Positions 7,805 through 16,014 are shown, numbered from the stretch's first letter. The stretch: DNA of 43,685 nucleotides from an uncultured Clostridia bacterium (GCA_937891895.1 CALATN010000186.1:1-43685); one strand, 5' to 3'. The notes: generated by a model not told the origin, from the letters alone. A program made the numbers and translations.

Positions 7805-8866
7805 ATGGAAGATAACATCGTAAAAACAACCTCAACAGAAGAAAAAATTCTCCGCACAAAACAGAATGGTATGTCTGCACTTTTCCTTACAACAATTCTC
7901 TACCTTGCGGCAATTCCGCTGATTATTTTCAGTTCAATGCTTGCAGACAGCGGCTTTATGTTTGCTATTGCAGGCGTGGTAATCGGAGTTATCTGGCTTC
8001 TTATCGGCTGGATTCCTTACCTCGGACTTAAAATTATCAAGCCCCAGGAAGCACTTGTTCTTACTCTTTTCGGTAAATATGTAGGCACACTCAAAACCGA
8101 AGGCTTCTACTGGGTTAACCCATTCTGTACAGCTGTAAACCCTGCAGCACGGACAAAGCTCCGTCAGAGCGGTGACGTTGGCGGTGCACCTGCTATCTCT
8201 ATGAAAACAACAGAAGCAGGTACAACAACAGACGTTCACGTTGCAGTTCCCGACAATAAGATTTCCCTCAAGATTATGACTCTCAACAACAACCGTCAGA
8301 AGGTAAATGACTGTCTCGGTAACCCTGTCGAAATCGGTATCGCGGTAATGTGGAGAGTTGTTGACACAGCAAAGGCTGTTTTCGACGTTGACAACTACAA
8401 GGAATACCTCTCCCTCCAGTGTGACAGTGCACTCCGTAACATCGTAAAGATTTATCCTTATGACATCGCACAGAATGTTGACACAACAGGCGACGGCATT
8501 GCCGATGAGGGAAGTCTCCGTGGTTCAAGCGAGGTTGTTGCAAAGAGAATCCGTGACGAAATTCAGCAGAAGGTTGCAAACGCAGGTCTTGAAATTCTCG
8601 AAGCACGTATCACATACCTTGCATATGCTCCTGAAATTGCCGCTGTAATGCTCCAGCGTCAGCAGGCTTCCGCAATCATCGACGCAAGAAAGATGATTGT
8701 TGACGGCGCAGTAGGTATGGTTGAAATGGCACTTGAAAGACTCAGCGAAAACAACGTTGTTGACCTTGACGAGGAACGCAAGGCTGCTATGGTTTCCAAC
8801 CTCCTCGTGGTACTCTGCGGCAACCACGACGCTCAGCCTATCGTTAACTCAGGCAGCCTGTACTAA
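7805..8866 (+). CDS. SPFH/Band 7 domain membrane protein
   Basis: A 353-aa protein with two hydrophobic segments near residues 25-75 followed by a Band 7/SPFH domain (KPQEALVLTLFGKYVGTLKTEG onward) and an Ala/Glu-rich helix near residues 265-330. SPFH proteins form membrane-bound ring or cage assemblies that organise membrane domains and proteases. The ATG has a GAAAGGA ribosome site. Its stop overlaps the start of the ribbon-helix-helix gene (TAATG), a strong sign of coupled expression. Confidence 0.88.
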   Translation: MEDNIVKTTSTEEKILRTKQNGMSALFLTTILYLAAIPLIIFSSMLADSGFMFAIAGVVIGVIWLLIGWIPYLGLKIIKPQEALVLTLFGKYVGTLKTEGFYWVNPFCTAVNPAARTKLRQSGDVGGAPAISMKTTEAGTTTDVHVAVPDNKISLKIMTLNNNRQKVNDCLGNPVEIGIAVMWRVVDTAKAVFDVDNYKEYLSLQCDSALRNIVKIYPYDIAQNVDTTGDGIADEGSLRGSSEVVAKRIRDEIQQKVANAGLEILEARITYLAYAPEIAAVMLQRQQASAIIDARKMIVDGAVGMVEMALERLSENNVVDLDEERKAAMVSNLLVVLCGNHDAQPIVNSGSLY

Positions 8867-9072
8867 TGGCACAGAAAAAACAAATTCCGCTTCGTCTTTC
8901 CGAGAAGCTGTACGACGCCATCGCCGCGTGGGCTGAGGACGACTTCCGCTCGGTTAACGGACAGATTGAATATCTGCTGACCGAGTGCGTGAAGCAGCGG
9001 AAAAAGAACGGCAAGTATGTGTCCGACGAAATTGACGCACCTCTTGATGTTGACGTGAATAAGTTTGAATAA
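8866..9072 (+). CDS. Arc-family ribbon-helix-helix DNA-binding protein
   Basis: A 68-aa protein. Residues 5-12 (KQIPLRLS) form the beta strand, followed by two helices with the RSVNGQIEYLL turn typical of Arc/MetJ-like repressors, then a charged tail. It overlaps the SPFH stop codon by one base. By position and family it is the likely regulator of its own operon, possibly through the 7742-7762 repeat; this is inference. Confidence 0.85.
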   Translation: MAQKKQIPLRLSEKLYDAIAAWAEDDFRSVNGQIEYLLTECVKQRKKNGKYVSDEIDAPLDVDVNKFE

Positions 9073-9073
9073 A

Positions 9074-9106
9074 AAAACCGCTTCCGTGCAAAATGGAAGC
9101 GGTTTT
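9074..9106 (+). terminator. Terminator of SPFH/RHH operon
   Basis: A 12-bp stem (AAAACCGCTTCC / GGAAGCGGTTTT) with a 9-nt loop, directly after the RHH stop. Confidence 0.85.
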
Positions 9107-9126
9107 CTGCATATTGATTATCCTGC

Positions 9127-9348
9127 TCACATCAGCTCAAAGAAATGATTGAAAAGCATTATTCCAATCCCGTCAGCCGTGCGGTAAAAGCCGAAAACCT
9201 CCATAGGCTCGGCGTGCATAATATTATAGGAATTGACATAAACCGTGATAAAGCCGATTGTAAACATTGCCGTAAGCACAAGCGCAGTCAATGCGTAAAG
9301 TATAAGGCGGCTATGCTTGTCATTCATTATCTGACTGAGTCTGGACAT
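9127..9348 (-). CDS. Small single-pass membrane protein of unknown function, downstream of spoIIP
   Basis: I do not recognise this 73-aa protein. A basic N-terminus is followed by one clear membrane helix (about residues 15-38) and an outside tail. It has a strong AAAGGAGAG ribosome site 5-6 nt before the ATG and starts 19 nt after spoIIP on the same strand, so it is very probably expressed with spoIIP and could have a sporulation-linked role. Confidence 0.7.
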   Translation of the reverse strand: MSRLSQIMNDKHSRLILYALTALVLTAMFTIGFITVYVNSYNIMHAEPMEVFGFYRTADGIGIMLFNHFFELM

Positions 9349-9367
9349 AATTATCTCTCCTTTGTTT

Positions 9368-10546
9368 TTATGTAAGGCAATTCACAAGGGATTTTCCGAT
9401 AAGCTCACCGCTGTACAAAGCCTGGTCAATGCTGTTTGCGTGGCCGCCGACTTCAATGAGGATTGAGCCTGTTGTCATATCCTGATTGTATTTGCGGTAA
9501 TCGAAAAGCACGGGGCGGGTCAGACCTTCCCAGTCGCCCTCAAGCTGATTTTGCAGAAGTGCGGCAAAACGGAAATTCTTCATATAGTCGGGCATTCCCA
9601 TTGTCCCGTCGTCACAGCCGCTGATAATCATAACCTGCGCAGCATTCTTCCCGTCAATTTCCGCAACGGGAGCTATCCTTTCCCCGCTGTCACGCTCAAT
9701 AGCATCACGGTGCACATCAAGGACAATCTTTATCGAAGGGTACTCATCAAGATATTTCTGCACCGTTTCACGGCTTCGGTCATAGCTTCCGTTGTAGGAA
9801 GGGTAATCGTGCAGGGTCGTATCGTGAAGAACAGCAATTCCCGCCGCTTCAAGCTCCTCGGCAATCTCGTCACCTACCGCAATCATATTCATTGCGGGGT
9901 CGGTTGTACGTGAATTGAAGGAGCTGTCAAAGAAGTCACGCTCATATGGCTCGTAGCTTTCAGTTGCATGGGTATGCATAATCAGAATCTGCGGCTCGCC
10001 GTTCCTTTCAATTTCAAAATCAGGCGCAAGCCTGCTTTCGGCAATCAGCTCATCATTGCTTACCGAGGTAACATTCCGCACCTGACCGTTGCCGAGATTT
10101 ATATAGCTGTCGCCTTCAATTCGCCCGTAGCTTACCGCCGCAATCACGCCATCGTTACTATCAATTTTTTCGGGATAAGGCTTAGGCCCTGCGTCATACT
10201 CCTTTTCTTCGACAATTATTTCCTCGTTGCTGCTGTTGGGAATGCTCAGCTCGCCGTAGGAAAGCATCATACTGTCGTCAAAAGCGAATTTCACAGCTGA
10301 ATAATTCTTCTCAGGGACAAGCGGCTTGTCCGATATTGCTTTTTCAGGCAAAGGCTGACTGTCAGCCGGTATTTTTTCGTTTGTAAAATCGTATGCGGTA
10401 AGCCCTGCAGACGTACTTGCCGCAAAGAAAACCGCCTCAGCTGCCGACGGCAGACATTGCGCAACCGCCGCACACATCAGCGGAAGCATAAGCGTGAACA
10501 TTCCTGCTGCCGCAATCACGGCACCGTTCTTTTTCCGTCCTCTCAT
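9368..10546 (-). CDS. spoIIP: Stage II sporulation protein P (SpoIIP)
   Basis: SpoIIP is the cell-wall amidase/endopeptidase of the SpoIID-SpoIIM-SpoIIP engulfment machine. Seen here: an N-terminal membrane anchor, a long linker, then the catalytic domain with LIMHTHATESY (zinc His), LDVHRDAIERD, and a C-terminal ILIEVGGHANSIDQA with the catalytic Glu region. In-frame codons extend upstream to 10636, but AAAGGAG at 10554-10560 is correctly spaced (7 nt) only for the ATG at 10546, giving 392 aa. It indicates a spore-forming host. Confidence 0.93.
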   Translation of the reverse strand: MRGRKKNGAVIAAAGMFTLMLPLMCAAVAQCLPSAAEAVFFAASTSAGLTAYDFTNEKIPADSQPLPEKAISDKPLVPEKNYSAVKFAFDDSMMLSYGELSIPNSSNEEIIVEEKEYDAGPKPYPEKIDSNDGVIAAVSYGRIEGDSYINLGNGQVRNVTSVSNDELIAESRLAPDFEIERNGEPQILIMHTHATESYEPYERDFFDSSFNSRTTDPAMNMIAVGDEIAEELEAAGIAVLHDTTLHDYPSYNGSYDRSRETVQKYLDEYPSIKIVLDVHRDAIERDSGERIAPVAEIDGKNAAQVMIISGCDDGTMGMPDYMKNFRFAALLQNQLEGDWEGLTRPVLFDYRKYNQDMTTGSILIEVGGHANSIDQALYSGELIGKSLVNCLT

Positions 10547-10587
10547 ACCCATTCTCCTTTCAGCACAGGCAACACGTTTTTGTTTAC

Positions 10588-10616
10588 AGTATATGCAAAG
10601 CAGAGCCGTATTATTC
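10588..10616 (-). promoter_or_regulatory. Possible sigma-E-like promoter of spoIIP
   Basis: On the minus strand GAATAAT (10610-10616), 14 nt, CATATACT (10588-10595), similar to sigma-E boxes (ATATT / CATACA-T). Sigma-E control is known for spoIIP in Bacillus. The match is moderate. Confidence 0.35.
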
Positions 10617-10670
10617 CCGACACAGGGTTTTTGCATAGAACAATTGCGGAAAAATCGTGCAAAAGTGCCT

Positions 10671-10699
10671 TTGAAATAAATTTTCTGATATGGTAGAAT
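10671..10699 (+). promoter_or_regulatory. SigA-type promoter of carD-like gene
   Basis: TTGAAA (10671-10676), 17 nt, TAGAAT (10694-10699), 38 nt before the ATG. Confidence 0.7.
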
Positions 10700-10736
10700 T
10701 TATGTGTAAGTTTATTCGGATATCGGAGGATATTAT

Positions 10737-11234
10737 ATGTTTGAAATAAATGAGTATGTTGTTTACGGCTCAGGGGAAATCTGCTGCGTCGAGGAGATAA
10801 CCGAACGCTGCTTCGACGGCGTGCATAAGATAAAATACTACAAAATCACACCTAAGGAGTACAGGAATTCAGCATACTATGTTCCTGTTGAAAATGCGGA
10901 AAAGGAAATCCGCAGACTTCTTACCAAGGAGGAAATTCTTGAAATCATCGACAGTATTCCTCAGGCAGAGGCTGTCTGGTATACCGATAAAAATGAACGC
11001 AAGAGCTATTTTGAGTCCGTTCTGCGCGGCGATGATTTTATCCGTCTTGTGGGAATGATAAAAGCAATCTACGAGGAACGTCAGAAGCGTTCAAGCGACG
11101 GAAAGAAGCTTATCGCCTCGGACGAACGTGCATTTTCGGCAGCTGAGCATATCATTCACGGTGAAATTGCGTTCGTGCTTGGAATTCCCGAAGCAGAGGT
11201 AGGATGCTTTATTCGGGATAGAATTGAAATATAA
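10737..11234 (+). CDS. CarD/CdnL-TRCF-family transcription regulator
   Basis: A 165-aa protein starting with the CarD/TRCF RNA-polymerase-interacting domain (EYVVYGSGEICCVEEI..., a Tudor-like barrel, residues 1-60), followed by a helical C-terminal region. CarD-type proteins bind the RNA polymerase beta subunit and stabilise open promoter complexes, mainly at rRNA-type promoters. The ATG has a CGGAGGA ribosome site. It is a single-gene unit between its own promoter and a terminator. Confidence 0.85.
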   Translation: MFEINEYVVYGSGEICCVEEITERCFDGVHKIKYYKITPKEYRNSAYYVPVENAEKEIRRLLTKEEILEIIDSIPQAEAVWYTDKNERKSYFESVLRGDDFIRLVGMIKAIYEERQKRSSDGKKLIASDERAFSAAEHIIHGEIAFVLGIPEAEVGCFIRDRIEI

Positions 11235-11237
11235 CCG

Positions 11238-11266
11238 AAAAGGATACCATATGGTATCCTTTTTAT
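11238..11266 (+). terminator. Terminator after carD-like gene
   Basis: A perfect 11-bp stem (AAAAGGATACC / GGTATCCTTTT) with a 4-nt ATAT loop, 3 nt after the stop, followed by a T-rich run. Confidence 0.88.
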
Positions 11267-11273
11267 TTTGGTA

Positions 11274-11402
11274 AATTGAAATTTAACGGGGAGATTGCGG
11301 AGACCTATTGAGGGAGACCCTTTTGGAAAGGGGTCTGGGGAATAACCTTTCCTCAGAAAGTTTTTCCCCAGTGGATTCCCGCAATCCCCGCTAAATTGTA
11401 AT
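11274..11402. repeat. Palindromic, MITE-like element of about 130 bp
   Basis: The outer arms (about 11274-11300 and 11378-11401) are near-complementary: AATTTAACGGGGAGATTGCGG against AATTTAGCGGGGATTGCGGG, with one mismatch and a 2-nt indel. Inside lie two further hairpins, AGACCC...GGGTCT (11315-11336) and CTGGGGAA...TTCCCCAG (11335-11371). It lies between a terminator and a promoter and codes for nothing. The architecture fits a non-autonomous mobile palindrome or a large folded RNA. Confidence 0.6.
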
Positions 11403-11505
11403 TATGTCTAAATCGTTTCTGAATTGTACAAAATTTTCTTACACTAAAGTGCGCTTGGTGTACAAAATATCTAAAAAAAACAAGATAAATCAAACAAAAT
11501 GTTTA

Positions 11506-11535
11506 TTGACTATAATATGATAGATATGGTATAAT
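11506..11535 (+). promoter_or_regulatory. SigA-type promoter of large chemoreceptor gene
   Basis: TTGACT (11506-11511), 18 nt, TATAAT (11530-11535). Confidence 0.65.
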
Positions 11536-11583
11536 CTTATAAACCCTATTGTATGGTGAAGAAGATGATGAGGTGGATTTACT

Positions 11584-13647
11584 ATGAGATTACCTAAATT
11601 TAAAATTCCCAAAATAAACCTGCCAAGAATAAGCCTTCCGAAATTCAACATCAGTGCACTCAAAATGACAAAAATTGAAGCTGCTATGTGCCTTATTGTT
11701 GGTATCATTATTACGTTCAGTATCGCTGTTACGCTGATTATTTCAATTTCCCTCAGCTCCAGCCACAATGATAACACCTATACATCTATGTCAAGTATCG
11801 GTGTTAACGTACTTAAAGCTGACGTTGCAACAAAGCAGCAGGAGCTGGAAAACGTGTTCAAGCTCTGGAATTCAGGCACGCAGATGAGAAATGCTCTCAA
11901 AAACGGCTATGTTGGTACATTTGCTGAAATTTATGATGCGGCAGAGCTTGATGAAAACACATTCTGTATGTTTACCGACGCAGAAGGTAATATCGTATGG
12001 AAAAGTGACAACTACAAGCTTGCTACATACGACGTTTCACTTTCACTTTCCTGCGACCCTAAGGTTGTGGATGAATTTGATGCTTCACGTCATATACAAT
12101 TCAATCAGTACGGCTACTATGCTGACGAAAACGTTCCTATCAGCGTTGTGTTTACTGCTCCTGTTGTTTTCGGCGGCAATATGCTCCTCGGTGTATGCTA
12201 TCTCGGCTATGACCTGAGTGCTTCCGCTTACCTTGATACAATCAAGGAACAGACAGGCTGTGAGGTTGCCCTTTTCGGCAGCGAATTCATCGGCGGCACA
12301 ACCATTATGAATGCTGATGAAACAAGACTTACCGATGCTCCTCTCAATGCTGACGTTGCAGAAGTTGTTCTTACCAATGAAGAAATTTTCAGCGGCAAGG
12401 ATAAAGTCGGCAAGGTTACATACTACTCCACATATGAGCCGATCATTGATATTCACGGTGATGCCTGCGGTGCTTATTTTGCGGGTATCCCTACAAGCGA
12501 AAGCACAGAGGCCTTCAACAGAGTAATTGTTATTTCTGTTATTGCAGCTATCGTGATTATTGTTGCAGCATTTGTAGTTGTTGCAATCTTCCTCAAGAGA
12601 GTTATCTCCCGTCCGATTGTTGCAGTTAATGAGCTTGCAGAAAATATGAGCCGCGGTAACCTCAGCGTTCCTGACTCCGACTACAAGTTCCGTAACGATG
12701 AAGTTGGCGACTTTGCACGTTCTCTCCAGAATACAAAGTACAGCCTTTCTGCTTACATTCAGGATATTTCCAGCGTGCTCAATGCAATGGCTGACGGTGA
12801 CTTTACCGCAAAACCTGAAATCCGTTATGACGGTGACTTCGAACAGATTGAACAGTCCTTTGAACAGATTCAGAGCAAGCTTTCCGATGTTGTAAGAAAC
12901 ATCAACGAGTCCTCTGAACAGGTTCTCACAGGTGCTGAACAGATGGCTAACGGTTCTCAGATGCTTGCCGAGGGTACAACTACTCAGGCAGGTGCAATCG
13001 AAGAACTCAACAGCACAATCACTTCCATCTACGACAAGACTCAGGTCAACGCAGAACACGCTCTCCACGCAAAGGAGCTTTCCGCAGGCGTGGAAGAAAA
13101 GGCTATTCTCCAGAACGAGGATATGCGCCGTGTTATGGACGCTATGCGTGATATCGAGGCTAAGTCCTCTCAGATCGGCAATATCATTCAGACCATCGAG
13201 GATATCGCATTCCAGACAAATATCCTTGCCCTCAATGCAGCTGTTGAAGCTGCAAGAGCAGGCGACGCAGGCAGAGGCTTTGCGGTTGTTGCCGACGAGG
13301 TAAGAAACCTCGCAGAAATGAGCTCCGAGGCTGCACAGAATACAACAGACCTTATCTCCGCTACAGTTCTCGCTGTCAACGATGGTGCTGAACTTGTACG
13401 TGCGGCAGTTGAATCTATGAACGAGATCACTGACAAGGCAAAGGAAACAAGCAATCTCATCGACGATATTTCCGATGCTTCCAATGCTCAGGCAGAGGCA
13501 GTTCAGCAGGTTACAATCGGTATCGAAAAGATTTCCGAGGTTGTTCAGCAAAACTCCGCTACCGCAGAAGAAACTGCTGCTTCCTGTGAACAGCTCAGCA
13601 GTCAGTCGCAAATTCTTCGTGCTCAGGTCAGCAAACTCAAGGCTTAA
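11584..13647 (+). CDS. Methyl-accepting chemotaxis protein with outside sensor domain
   Basis: A 687-aa receptor. Residues 2-25 are a basic proline-repeat tail (five-residue unit like L-P-K-F-K). A membrane helix at about 33-58 is followed by an outside Cache-like sensor (to about 310), a second helix (about 318-343), a HAMP domain (about 344-400) and a long signalling hairpin. Its tip is canonical: QTNILALNAAVEAARAG then GRGFAVVADEVRNLAEMS at about residues 543-582. It should feed into CheA/CheW. A GAGGTGG ribosome site precedes the ATG. Confidence 0.92.
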   Translation: MRLPKFKIPKINLPRISLPKFNISALKMTKIEAAMCLIVGIIITFSIAVTLIISISLSSSHNDNTYTSMSSIGVNVLKADVATKQQELENVFKLWNSGTQMRNALKNGYVGTFAEIYDAAELDENTFCMFTDAEGNIVWKSDNYKLATYDVSLSLSCDPKVVDEFDASRHIQFNQYGYYADENVPISVVFTAPVVFGGNMLLGVCYLGYDLSASAYLDTIKEQTGCEVALFGSEFIGGTTIMNADETRLTDAPLNADVAEVVLTNEEIFSGKDKVGKVTYYSTYEPIIDIHGDACGAYFAGIPTSESTEAFNRVIVISVIAAIVIIVAAFVVVAIFLKRVISRPIVAVNELAENMSRGNLSVPDSDYKFRNDEVGDFARSLQNTKYSLSAYIQDISSVLNAMADGDFTAKPEIRYDGDFEQIEQSFEQIQSKLSDVVRNINESSEQVLTGAEQMANGSQMLAEGTTTQAGAIEELNSTITSIYDKTQVNAEHALHAKELSAGVEEKAILQNEDMRRVMDAMRDIEAKSSQIGNIIQTIEDIAFQTNILALNAAVEAARAGDAGRGFAVVADEVRNLAEMSSEAAQNTTDLISATVLAVNDGAELVRAAVESMNEITDKAKETSNLIDDISDASNAQAEAVQQVTIGIEKISEVVQQNSATAEETAASCEQLSSQSQILRAQVSKLKA

Positions 13648-13664
13648 TTGCATAATAAAAAATT

Positions 13665-13697
13665 ATCGGAAGTACCGTTTGGTGCTTCCGATTTTTT
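13665..13697 (+). terminator. Terminator after large chemoreceptor gene
   Basis: A 12-bp stem (ATCGGAAGTACC / GGTGCTTCCGAT, one G-T pair), GTTT loop and a T5 tail. Confidence 0.88.
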
Positions 13698-13698
13698 G

Positions 13699-13727
13699 TT
13701 GACAACAGACATACCTGATAGTATAAT
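13699..13727 (+). promoter_or_regulatory. SigA-type promoter of lipoprotein gene
   Basis: TTGACA (13699-13704), 17 nt, TATAAT (13722-13727): a perfect consensus promoter placed directly behind the preceding terminator. Confidence 0.85.
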
Positions 13728-13758
13728 TGATTATATATTGCATCAGGAGGATACACAA

Positions 13759-14958
13759 ATGATACCTAAAACGCTTGCCGCTTTTCTTGCTGTCACACTA
13801 ATTGCTGGTTTAACAAGTTGTACAGCAAATGAAAACATCACACCCAACAATTCAGCCTCAGTAGTTACAACAACAGAATCCATAAAAGCAACCTTCTCTT
13901 CTCAAACTGCTGTGATAACAGAAACTGCTTCTGAAATAACTGCTGAACCAAAAACGAATTACAGTGGATTTACACTCAAGGATTACTGCACAGCATTTGA
14001 TAATGTTGAATTTGTTGAATATACCGCCTATGAGCCCGAAGAAACTTTTGAGTACACTCTTGAACAAGAACAAGCAGCAATTGCAGCAATCAAGAAAAGC
14101 TCCTACTATACTGAGGTCATTGAACAAGCAGAAAAAATATTTACCTATGAAAACGGCAAGTTTGTGCCAAAGCCTGATTATTTTTATCTCAATGATGACG
14201 GGACTATAACGCTTTTTATGGAAGCGCAAGGTTTTCCCGACTATCTTGTGTACAATGACGGCTTTGACATTGAACCAAAACTGAATGTTGCTTACAAGGA
14301 ATCTCTTGACGGCGAAAATGATGACATACTTTTCATCTATACAATGCCCCTGCCAAACAGCGAATTTGAGTGGAGCGGAAGTCAGTATTTCCGAGTTCCT
14401 GTCTATGTAAACAGCAATGGTGCTGCACATATTCTCTCTGAAGCTGCAGACCAGTCACTGTACCGAATCCCTACCATTCTTAATTATTTTGACGGAGAAA
14501 CTCATATTATTTTCAACAGCGGACATACCACAGGTACAGCTGAAGCAAATATTTATGATATTGAAAACGGCATTCCCGTTCTTATGTACAATGGTTTCTC
14601 TCTTGATACCGAAGCTGACGGAATTCTTGTTACCGAGGGCTCGGGAGAAGGAAAAGGAAAGATTGTTACAAGTGTTATGTTCAGAGAAGCTGAAAGCGGA
14701 AGCTACTGTGGTATTCCCGCAATTGACGCAAGTGATGAACTTACAGACTTATTGCTGAATGCCGAACCTGTTCTTGAAGCTTACCCTGATATAAAAGAAT
14801 GGTATGAAAAAACAGGATTAAAAACTCTCGGCGGCAGATATATACTTATCGGAAATTACAGTTTTACCTTTGAAGAAGGAGTTATTGAGGAATGTAACAG
14901 ATTTAAATGGACTTCCGTTGACGATAAAATTACTAACTATAACATTCTTTTACCATAA
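13759..14958 (+). CDS. Uncharacterised lipoprotein
   Basis: I do not recognise this 399-aa protein. A signal peptide ends in the lipobox LTSC, followed by a Thr/Ser-rich linker of about 50 residues and then a mixed beta-rich domain with many acidic and aromatic residues. The frame is open from 13648, but that would cross the terminator and promoter; the ATG at 13759 has AGGAGG 8 nt upstream and yields a normal lipoprotein signal. It is a single-gene unit. A surface or binding role is only inferred from the lipid anchor. Confidence 0.85.
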   Translation: MIPKTLAAFLAVTLIAGLTSCTANENITPNNSASVVTTTESIKATFSSQTAVITETASEITAEPKTNYSGFTLKDYCTAFDNVEFVEYTAYEPEETFEYTLEQEQAAIAAIKKSSYYTEVIEQAEKIFTYENGKFVPKPDYFYLNDDGTITLFMEAQGFPDYLVYNDGFDIEPKLNVAYKESLDGENDDILFIYTMPLPNSEFEWSGSQYFRVPVYVNSNGAAHILSEAADQSLYRIPTILNYFDGETHIIFNSGHTTGTAEANIYDIENGIPVLMYNGFSLDTEADGILVTEGSGEGKGKIVTSVMFREAESGSYCGIPAIDASDELTDLLLNAEPVLEAYPDIKEWYEKTGLKTLGGRYILIGNYSFTFEEGVIEECNRFKWTSVDDKITNYNILLP

Positions 14959-14962
14959 AACT

Positions 14963-14998
14963 AACTCTCCGTGCGCTTTGTGCACGGAGAGTTTTTTT
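14963..14998. terminator. Terminator shared by lipoprotein gene and tRNA-Arg
   Basis: A 12-bp stem (AACTCTCCGTGC / GCACGGAGAGTT) with a T7 tail on the + strand. The tail overlaps the CCA end of the convergent tRNA gene. On the minus strand the same hairpin follows the tRNA and is trailed by TTAGTTTTA. Confidence 0.85.
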
Positions 14999-15074
14999 GG
15001 CGCGCCCGACTGGATTCGAACCAGCGACCTTCAGAGTCGGAGTCTGACGCTCTATCCAACTGAGCTACGGGCGC
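14998..15074 (-). tRNA. tRNA-Arg (anticodon CCG), CCA encoded
   Basis: The minus strand folds as a full cloverleaf: acceptor GCGCCCG/CGGGCGC, D stem GCTC/GAGC, anticodon stem TCAGA/TCTGA around loop CTCCGAC (anticodon CCG), and a T arm with loop TTCGAAT. Discriminator G and CCA are encoded (14998-15001). Confidence 0.96.
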
Positions 15075-15082
15075 AGATATAG

Positions 15083-15121
15083 AAAAAAATATCTGTCGGA
15101 CGGATTTGCCCGACAGATATT
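15083..15121 (-). terminator. Terminator of the flagellar operon
   Basis: On the minus strand a 12-bp stem (AATATCTGTCGG / CCGACAGATATT) is followed by a run of seven Ts, 12 nt after the last flagellar gene. It lies immediately before tRNA-Arg. Confidence 0.88.
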
Positions 15122-15150
15122 ATTATATCACATCAATGCGAAACATTCAA
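15122..15150 (-). promoter_or_regulatory. Promoter of tRNA-Arg, inside the last flagellar gene
   Basis: On the minus strand TTGAAT (15145-15150), 17 nt, TATAAT (15122-15127). The -35 lies in the final codons of the flagellar gene. The expected start near 15115 falls inside the terminator's first arm, so a transcript from here would lack the complete hairpin. Confidence 0.65.
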
Positions 15151-15603
15151 CCTTTTTCCTTTATTTACATTGATATTTGTTTGGGAAAAATAGTCAATTA
15201 CCTTTTTACCCTTTGCAGACTGCTCAAGCTTTTCACGAAGCTCATCACGCATTTCACCAAGACGGTTTATTGCAGCGGAATCCTTCTCAATAATCTGCTC
15301 GCGAAGCTGATTTATCTGTGCGATTTTTTCCTGAAGCTCAAGCAGCTCGCCGTTAAGCTCACCGATATCCTCAAACTTCATAAGCTTGTTGAGCGCGTCC
15401 TGCTGCTCAATGGTCTGCTCGCTGATAAATTTCTTTATATCAACAGAGATGCCGTCCATTAAAGTAATAATGCTCTGACGTTCTTCAAGCAGCTCGCCTA
15501 CTCCGTCAATGTCCTCGTACAGCATACGGTTTGTAATCTCGCTGTAACGTTCCATCTCACGGATCTTTTTGTCTACAAGGTTAAGGAGGGGCTTGTTATT
15601 CAT
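15133..15603 (-). CDS. FliT/FlgN-like helical flagellar protein
   Basis: A 156-aa, highly charged protein predicted almost wholly helical, with heptad-like coiled-coil character at about residues 10-130. It is the last gene of the flagellar operon, directly after fliS, the place held by fliT (the FliD chaperone) in many bacteria. Similarity to FliT or FlgN is by size, helix content and position, not by a clear motif. An AAGGAGG ribosome site precedes it. Confidence 0.6.
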   Translation of the reverse strand: MNNKPLLNLVDKKIREMERYSEITNRMLYEDIDGVGELLEERQSIITLMDGISVDIKKFISEQTIEQQDALNKLMKFEDIGELNGELLELQEKIAQINQLREQIIEKDSAAINRLGEMRDELREKLEQSAKGKKVIDYFSQTNINVNKGKRLNVSH

Positions 15604-15615
15604 AAAAGACCTCCT

Positions 15616-15987
15616 TTAAAAGCCTTTGGAAGCCTGCGCAAACGCATCTCTCAGCTCTTGAAAGAACGGAAGAAGCGTTCTCAGTATTTCAGCATCCTTC
15701 TTGACGTTTGCACGAATAAGGTTTTCACGGAAATACTGATACATTGCCGCAAGATTCTTTGAAATCTCATACTTTTCTTTAAGATGAGCATCGAGAGTAT
15801 CCACTATATCAGCAACTCTTGTTATCGAATTATGAGCCTTAGGAATACTCGGTTCCTCTTCTATGAAGTATATAGCCTTGTTAAGCTCTGTTATTGCCTT
15901 GTCATAAAGTGCAACAACCATCTGCCCCGGTGTCATTGTCGAAACTGACTGCTGCATATACTTCTGGTATGGATTCTGCTGTATCAT
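15616..15987 (-). CDS. fliS: Flagellar export chaperone FliS
   Basis: A 123-aa helical protein that holds flagellin unfolded before export. The N-terminal NPYQKYMQQSV segment and TPGQMVVALYDKAI are characteristic of FliS. It follows fliD on the same strand with a gap of 27 nt, within the flagellar operon. GAAAGGA is the ribosome site. Confidence 0.93.
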   Translation of the reverse strand: MIQQNPYQKYMQQSVSTMTPGQMVVALYDKAITELNKAIYFIEEEPSIPKAHNSITRVADIVDTLDAHLKEKYEISKNLAAMYQYFRENLIRANVKKDAEILRTLLPFFQELRDAFAQASKGF

Positions 15988-16014
15988 AATACAAATCCTT
16001 TCAGGAAATTACTG

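Noticed and set aside
12085..13653. 522-codon minus-strand ORF opposite the large chemoreceptor
   Set aside because: It mirrors the receptor in the same codon register, is extremely Cys/Asn/Leu-rich, has no ribosome site and no family features; the + strand receptor is certain.
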